Assembly: GCF_040412425.1 (NCBI RefSeq)
Contig: NC_089768.1
Coordinates: 4,455,001-4,519,000 of the forward strand
Source: Macrobrachium rosenbergii
Lineage: Eukaryota > Arthropoda > Malacostraca > Decapoda > Palaemonidae
DNA length: 64,000 nucleotides
Direction: 5' to 3'
Position numbers and translations under genes: made by a program. Below, piece after piece: positions 55,930 through 64,000 of the stretch. The notes under the pieces were generated by a model, which made no database searches, was not told where the DNA came from, and worked only from the letters and a program-made list of their open reading frames with translations. The stretch's first letter is position 1; each line of letters starts with the position of its first letter.

Positions 55930-56500
55930 ATCTAGAGTGATGGGAATAGAAACAAATCTAAGAAAAAAGGAAGTAATGAGGACAAAGCAGGCGCAAAAGA
56001 GCGAAACAACATTAGAGCGAGAAATATTTAGGAGCAATAATATACAACAGAGGACCTCTTGAGAAGCAGTTTAGTGGAAGACGAAAATCCAATACGAATT
56101 GTTTTTCTATACGGACATTATCATGGTATGACAATAAAACCATTCCTAAAAAAATGTTTATACTTAAGAATAAAGATTTAATATTAGGAGCCAGCTGGCA
56201 GGATAGTTAGAAACGATGCTATAAGGGAAATTACTGAAGTTCAGTTTTTAGATGAAATAATGATGACAGTCAAATGAAGCTGGCTAAGACATTCCTTCGC
56301 CCAACGCCCTGGCGCCCCTGGAAGAGTTGGGAGACCCACACCTACACAGAAGGGAACTATGAGAAGGAAGGCTGGAGACGTGTGGAGATTCGTAGAAGAA
56401 GAAATGAGAGTTAGCGGACGGAATTTCGCAGAGACCTTTGCTAGCTCACAAACCGACACCGGGACGTTTTCGCCGAAGAGATGAACATCTTATTCTCTGA
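55930..56500 (+). pseudogene. LINE C-terminal fragment, copy 2
   Basis: MGIETNLRKKEVMRTKQAQ at about 55938 repeats the start of copy 1 about 930 bp earlier. After a decayed middle, the C-terminal frame reads SWLRHSFAQRPGAPGRVGRP, then GTMRRKAGDVWRFVEEEM and FAETFASSQTDTGTFSP. The pattern matches the usual WxGHxxR, then GRPxxxW tail of RTE-like elements. The element ends at a (TA)n tract (56507 onward). Several frameshifts are present and the copy is inactive. Confidence 0.7.
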
Positions 56501-56506
56501 GAATTG

Positions 56507-58955
<2,449 letters not shown>

Positions 58956-59368
58956 TTTGTGTATTACAATTATACCGTTTCCGTAAACGGAGAAGACGAA
59001 AAACACCAGTAAAACAGCAGTTTCTAAACGAACACATGGACAGCACAAGAGGACTAGAATGCAGAACAAAGACATGAAGAAGAAGAAGCAGCAATTGTGC
59101 ATGCAAAGAAAAGAGAGATCTGCCCCTGGCAGTTATCTCAAGAAACAGATATGTAATGCCCGGAATAACCAGAGGCTAAGACTTCTGAGCCAAGGGAGCA
59201 AAGAAATGGAAGGCAAATTCAACGTGGAGTTTTGAAGTTCGTGAACGCCCGGTGTCATGTCCAAATTTTATTACTGTGCGTCGAAATCAAGCGTCCTTTA
59301 TGACCGAGCAGTAATTATAAAAGAACATTAATGATAATATCAACACTAAACATAAAATTGATAGCTAC

Positions 59369-59369
<1 letters not shown>
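58956..59369. other. Unassigned non-coding stretch
   Basis: No gene was recognised. Confidence 0.4.
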
Positions 59370-59427
<58 letters not shown>

Positions 59428-59442
59428 TAATAATAATAATAA
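59370..59442. repeat. (AAT)n microsatellite
   Basis: AAT run with one AAC interruption. Confidence 0.96.
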
Positions 59443-59519
59443 TGCTTCATCATTAATATTTGAGGGTATTAAAGTTATTTTCAAAACCGTACATTTGACG
59501 AGCTTGCTCCTTTAAGCAT

Positions 59520-59523
<4 letters not shown>

Positions 59524-59574
<51 letters not shown>
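59524..59574. repeat. (GA)n microsatellite
   Basis: GA run of about 51 bp. Confidence 0.97.
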
Positions 59575-59575
<1 letters not shown>

Positions 59576-59726
59576 AATTCAAATTAGCTTGTCAGCTGTT
59601 AAAAATGCATGGTAGGAAGTAGAACGTTCCACAATAGAGTGCATCCAATGAATTTGCAGTAAATGTCAAGGGTAGATGTCGCCCTGACGTCATCTGTGGA
59701 AAGGTTGGTAGATGCAAGCCGAAAAC

Positions 59727-59728
<2 letters not shown>

Positions 59729-59782
<54 letters not shown>
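59729..59782. repeat. (GA)n microsatellite
   Basis: GA run of about 53 bp. Minus poly Ser-Leu frames over it are artefacts. Confidence 0.97.
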
Positions 59783-59785
<3 letters not shown>

Positions 59786-60167
59786 GCCTCGCTCACAATC
59801 TGACGGAGAGGAGTGTTGAAGAGTCTTCTTAAGGTACGTCCCCACCCAGCCGTCACGAATCACAAGGAGTCCCAATTAACAGCAACTACGCAAAGAATGT
59901 GGCAAGCTAATTTCTGGACAAGTCATAGACAGCCAAAATGAAGGATTAAGAGGAAGAGAAAACTTAATTTGATACGCCATGAATAATCTCGTTAAGTTTT
60001 ATTTGAAAATGAAACAAGGAATTTGCTTTGATGGCAAAACGAAAATTGCATATTTAACACATTTATGGAACTTGACACTGTATAATTCTTAAACGGGGAA
60101 TTACTTCCAAAGGAATTAATTTTCCATGAAGACCGGCATTAAAGGGGAACTTCATATCAAAAGGATA

Positions 60168-60170
<3 letters not shown>

Positions 60171-60242
<72 letters not shown>
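60171..60242. repeat. (TC)n microsatellite
   Basis: TC run of about 72 bp. Confidence 0.97.
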
Positions 60243-60244
<2 letters not shown>

Positions 60245-63239
60245 TGAATATAAATTGTACTTATTAAAGAGTGGAAACTAAAATGACCAGCGGTATAGGT
60301 GATAAGAAAAAGAAATACCTGGAATGCAAACTTCGGTTCAAATCAATAAAACAAAAAATTGTTTTACGCCCAGAAGACCGAGACGGCCACAGATGGCGAA
60401 GTTAAATTCGGTATCTGTTGTTGGACCTTACCTCTTAGGTAATGAAAAAATGGGCTCTCAAAAAGTGAGGGGTTTACTACAAGGATAACGAATGCTATGA
60501 AGAGCTGGTAAAACCGGCTGCCTTTCGAGTTCGCGAATCTTGCAAAGAACAAGTGAGACTGCAAGCCTGGTGTGTCACGTGTAAGTTAAGAGAGCTGTCA
60601 AGAATCTTTCAAGAGCAAAGACGAACAGATTAAGTAGAAGGAAAAGGCCGTTCGAAACAGTTAAATAAGTCAGCTGGGGCATTTAGGAGACGAAAAGCTT
60701 GTAAATTCCATACTCCATATTATATGAAGTACATCAGGGATCTAGAAAGCACTTCAGCTATATTGAGATAGACTTAGATGGGTTAGTGATGTGATCAATC
60801 AAAAAAATGCCGCTGATAACCTCTTGACCAAAGTAAGGGATTATTTGAAAGATTTAATTTCCAAATTTACGAACAATGTAAACGCAAAACATTACTTAAA
60901 CAGAGAGGATTCGACACGCTGCTGATAAGCCTTCTATGTAAGCATATGTAGCAACTGATGTTGTGGAAGTTTTCTGCACAAGTAGTTCATCATCAATTCA
61001 GAAGCTGATGCATGAAAATGGCAACTACCTTTTCTCTGTTCTTTCCTCGTTAGGGAACTAGTGTCGGTCCTCCTGTTAATGTCTAAAGAACGAAACCAGC
61101 CAGGATCACACTGTTTATTTCATTTTTCCTTTCACTGTCGTACTTTGAATTAATATATATTATGGTCGGGCCAGAAGCAAAATGTCTGAACTTCATTAAA
61201 GTAAGAAATTTGTCATGCAGACTTATTCCAATTATTGCCTGTTCAGTAAATATTAACAAATCAAAAACAATACTAAAACGAATTGGAACTACCACCCATT
61301 GTACAAGGACAGAAAGACATCTTTTAATAATAATTGGGTGTTCTTGGTAATCAGTGTAATGCCTGGCGTGTCATCAGACAAATGCCAGAACCTTGCTGAA
61401 GTAAGGCCTGGCCTTTCTTTATATGTTAACTAAGTTTTCTTCTATTTTCCCTTTTCCTTTTTTTCATGAGATGTCTGACAAACTCTTGAAAGATGATTTC
61501 TTAGGTAATCTGTATTTATGCACAAATTGACTTGGTTATATATTTTGACGTTTCTGTTTAAAATAATATTTGACCGTAATTCCCTGCTCTACTCAGCAGG
61601 TTGACGCCTTTTTGACTTTTGTAGGAAATTATTCTGAACAATGACGATTAATATTTTAACTTAAACCGCACATTCCCTTCTCAAGCGAGCTTGCAAGGGA
61701 GATATATCGTCATCCACGTACTAATAAAATGGATATTTGCCATTTGTCACATATGGATATCGACACCAACCCTAAATTACTAATCAAGTATCATGTATGG
61801 ACAATTCATCTTCTGACAGCATAAATGAAGATAATCATTAATATCGAGATGAGTAACATGAAGCGGATGGTCCAACACCAGAGTCAATCATTTTGCGGCA
61901 AAAGATGAAACTCTGACAGATCAATATTTTCATGCCAACTTTAGCACGTACAAAGAGTAGGTGCCCCTAGCTTATTAGTGTACCATGACAAGTCAGTATT
62001 TTACAGATACCATGGAAAAGCGTGCATACAATGCGTCATGGAAAAATGATGGACGACAAGATATTTCAAGTACACGGGATCTAATAAGGACAGGGATTTA
62101 CTCGACAAAGGCATAAAGAATACATTCGAAGAGGCGAACCATATGCATTACAAAAACCATTTCAAGAATGGAAACTTAGGATAATTTGAATAATAACTGA
62201 TATATGCGCAAGTCTTGCCACCTGCTACGAGTCAAAGTTGACAAAATCGACAAAGTACACAGCTCCCAACATTAACCGGTGACCATTGGCCACCAGTGAT
62301 GCCATCGCTGTCTTCAAGGAGTTGTGATCAAAAGTCACAGTGTTTACGATTTTGATTCGGAACTCATGTTTTCCTTTCCATCTTGTAAGAGCTTTAATCT
62401 GATGTCACTGGAATTCTATTCTCTCACCTTTGACGACGGCATTCTTTCATTACAAAAAATATATTTCATAATCTAGAGAATAGAAATGCAGTGAAATAAA
62501 AGGTGTTTGTACAGCGATGTATTCTGAGAGATCCTGCAGGTGACTAGGTACGTCGTGGCAATGGTATCATCTTTTTATTCCGAAGAATTCCCCAGAAGGG
62601 CAGTCAGTGTGTGGGGAGAAGGAAGCAAAAGTTTCCAAATAAAATAGCGTGAAGACAAAGGAATGAAATCCAAAGTTTTTAATGATGTAAATAGTACAGT
62701 ATGCAGTCAAGCTTAATAAGCGAAAAAATAAAATCTGACGACAACGACTGGCCAAGGAGGAAATCCGACGCCTTTTAAGCAATAAAGAAACGTTACCAGA
62801 ATGATTAGATGGATTGTAAAACGTTTTTTATGAGGCATGCAATGACCTTTGAAAATCAGACTCACGCACATCCAGACATGAAAGACGCATGACGGATGTG
62901 GATGGATTACGTTACGTGGTGAAACTGCAAAGGTAATCTGTTACAAAAGAACAGCCGAAGACAGGAATTAGGACGCGGAAGGATTATGACATCGTGTCAT
63001 GGTGGTTCATGGTATTGATTTGCTGCCGCTTTTGATGTCTCTGTTGGTTCCTGATTGAGGAGAAAAGGGGTGGGAGGGAGGAGGTACTACGACACCGAAA
63101 ACTTGGACTTTCAAAGGCAGAGGCTTCATTACATCAAATCCTGAAACCTTCGACGCTTTCCAGATCCGCGAGATGGGAGCAGGGTTCATAATCAGCATAT
63201 GCTTATGGAACTTGCTTCCCTCAAATATTTTTACAAGGT
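60243..63239. other. Unassigned non-coding stretch
   Basis: About 3 kb without a recognised repeat or domain. Open frames are 60-71 residues on both strands and show no motif. Confidence 0.45.
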
Positions 63240-63655
63240 AATATTATGATGTTAGAAAAAACAAAAATGCGCCGAAGCTTCTTTGACGCACTCGAGTTTT
63301 CTGCACAGCGTATAATGCTGTATAAAACTCTCAACCACGGTCCACGAACCTCTCAGCCACGGCCCATAAAACTTTCAGCCACGGCCCGGTGGTGGCCTGT
63401 GTTGTTGGCACCCTGGCACCCATAGCGTTGCCAGACGCACGATCATAGCTAACTTTAACCTTAAATAAAATAACAACTACTGGGGCTAGAGGGCTGCAAT
63501 TTGGTATGTTTGATGATTGGAGGGTGGATGATCAACACCAATTTGCAGCCCTCTAGCCTCAGTAGTTTTTAAGATCAGAGGGCGGACAGAAAAAGTGCGG
63601 GCGGACAGACAAATAGCCATTCCAATAGTTTTCTTTTACAGAAAACTAGAAAAGA
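63240..63655. mobile_element. MITE-like foldback repeat with an internal hairpin
   Basis: The ends carry cgagttttctgcac (63293) and tacagaaaactaga (63639), short inverted repeats. Inside is a large near-perfect hairpin: 63475-63505 (ggctagagggctgcaattt) pairs with 63537-63567 (aatttgcagccctctagcc) around a loop of about 31 bp. Near the left end ctcagccacggccc-like phrases repeat three times about 27-30 bp apart (63329-63387). On the right are two ggcggacag words. It is non-coding. I recall this block as a common decapod repeat. It could be a non-autonomous DNA transposon, but no target duplication was established. Confidence 0.65.
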
Positions 63656-64000
63656 CTTCCAAAAAGTTCAGGAACACGAGCATGGTCAATCGAAGGAAAA
63701 AATAGAATTCAATGTCTAACAAATTATTTCGGGTAAGAATATAAGTCCTTTACCAAAAAAAAAAAAACCGAGTCACCTTGTAAAAATTCGCTGGGTGAAC
63801 TGGACTAGAAAGCAGAGAAAATAATGACTTATCTATTAACAGGAAAGATTTAATTTAAGCACTGTGACTGGTGCGCCGGAATATTTTTGTATCGAGTTGT
63901 CTGTTTCCATCTCGACTCTGCTGTTCACAGTAAGTAGGTTCTCCGGAAATGGAATCACTTTTGCTGTCAAAAGAGGTGGACGAGATGCTATACAAACATC
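63656..64000. other. Unassigned end of window
   Basis: No gene or repeat was recognised apart from a 12-bp A run. Confidence 0.4.

Overview
This window looks like non-genic, repeat-rich DNA from a eukaryote, most probably a decapod crustacean (shrimp, crayfish or crab). I infer this from the A+T-rich composition, the very dense and long (TA)n, (GA/TC)n, (CA)n and (TTA)n microsatellites, and several interspersed repeats I recall from decapod sequence: a tRNA-derived SINE with the tail motif ccttcgggccagccctagg, the motif aggccaaaggccaagcgct, and a foldback with the motif ggctagagggctgcaa. The species cannot be fixed by reading alone. I found no host protein-coding gene, rRNA, functional tRNA, operon or CRISPR array that I can defend. 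Most long open frames are read-through of microsatellites or lie opposite transposon remnants.

Layout. 1-9.0 kb: mostly unassigned, with one decapod-type interspersed repeat (6.2-6.4 kb) and simple repeats. 9.06-11.45 kb: a heavily decayed + strand Ty3/Gypsy pol (protease, RT, RNase H, integrase), with a possible 3' LTR near 12.06 kb. 13.3-18.4 kb: large (TA)n tracts and two head-to-head SINE copies. 19.84-20.85 kb: a degenerate minisatellite of about 62 bp period, followed by a shorter-period degenerate repeat. 22.6-26.7 kb: a SINE, a hairpin-forming inverted repeat around a (TA)n(TG)n core, a foldback element with about 150 bp arms, and an inverted pair of a (TTA)n-associated repeat. 29.8-30.2 kb: a diverged direct duplication. 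30.4-30.7 and 53.2-54.7 kb: Helitron/Helentron-like termini. 36.4-39.4 kb: the clearest structure, a Ty3/Gypsy element (minus strand, two LTRs, 4-bp target duplication) inserted in the last codons of a Jockey/CR1-like LINE whose reading frame resumes on the far side. 39.4-40.5 kb: SINEs. 48.05-49.47 kb: a Penelope-like element cluster with tandem and inverted copies. 55.0-56.5 kb: two truncated copies of one LINE, with a SINE between them. 63.24-63.65 kb: a MITE-like foldback.

The elements do not form a functional system; they are a layered transposon graveyard. The most informative structures are the nested insertion at 36-39 kb, an in-frame gag-RNase H fusion left by an internal deletion inside it, the Penelope inverted repeat, the foldback at 26 kb, the 62-bp minisatellite, and the repeated abutment of (TA)n tracts on transposon ends. 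Family assignments come from motifs read by eye. Statements about family resemblance rest on remembered consensus patterns, not on searches.
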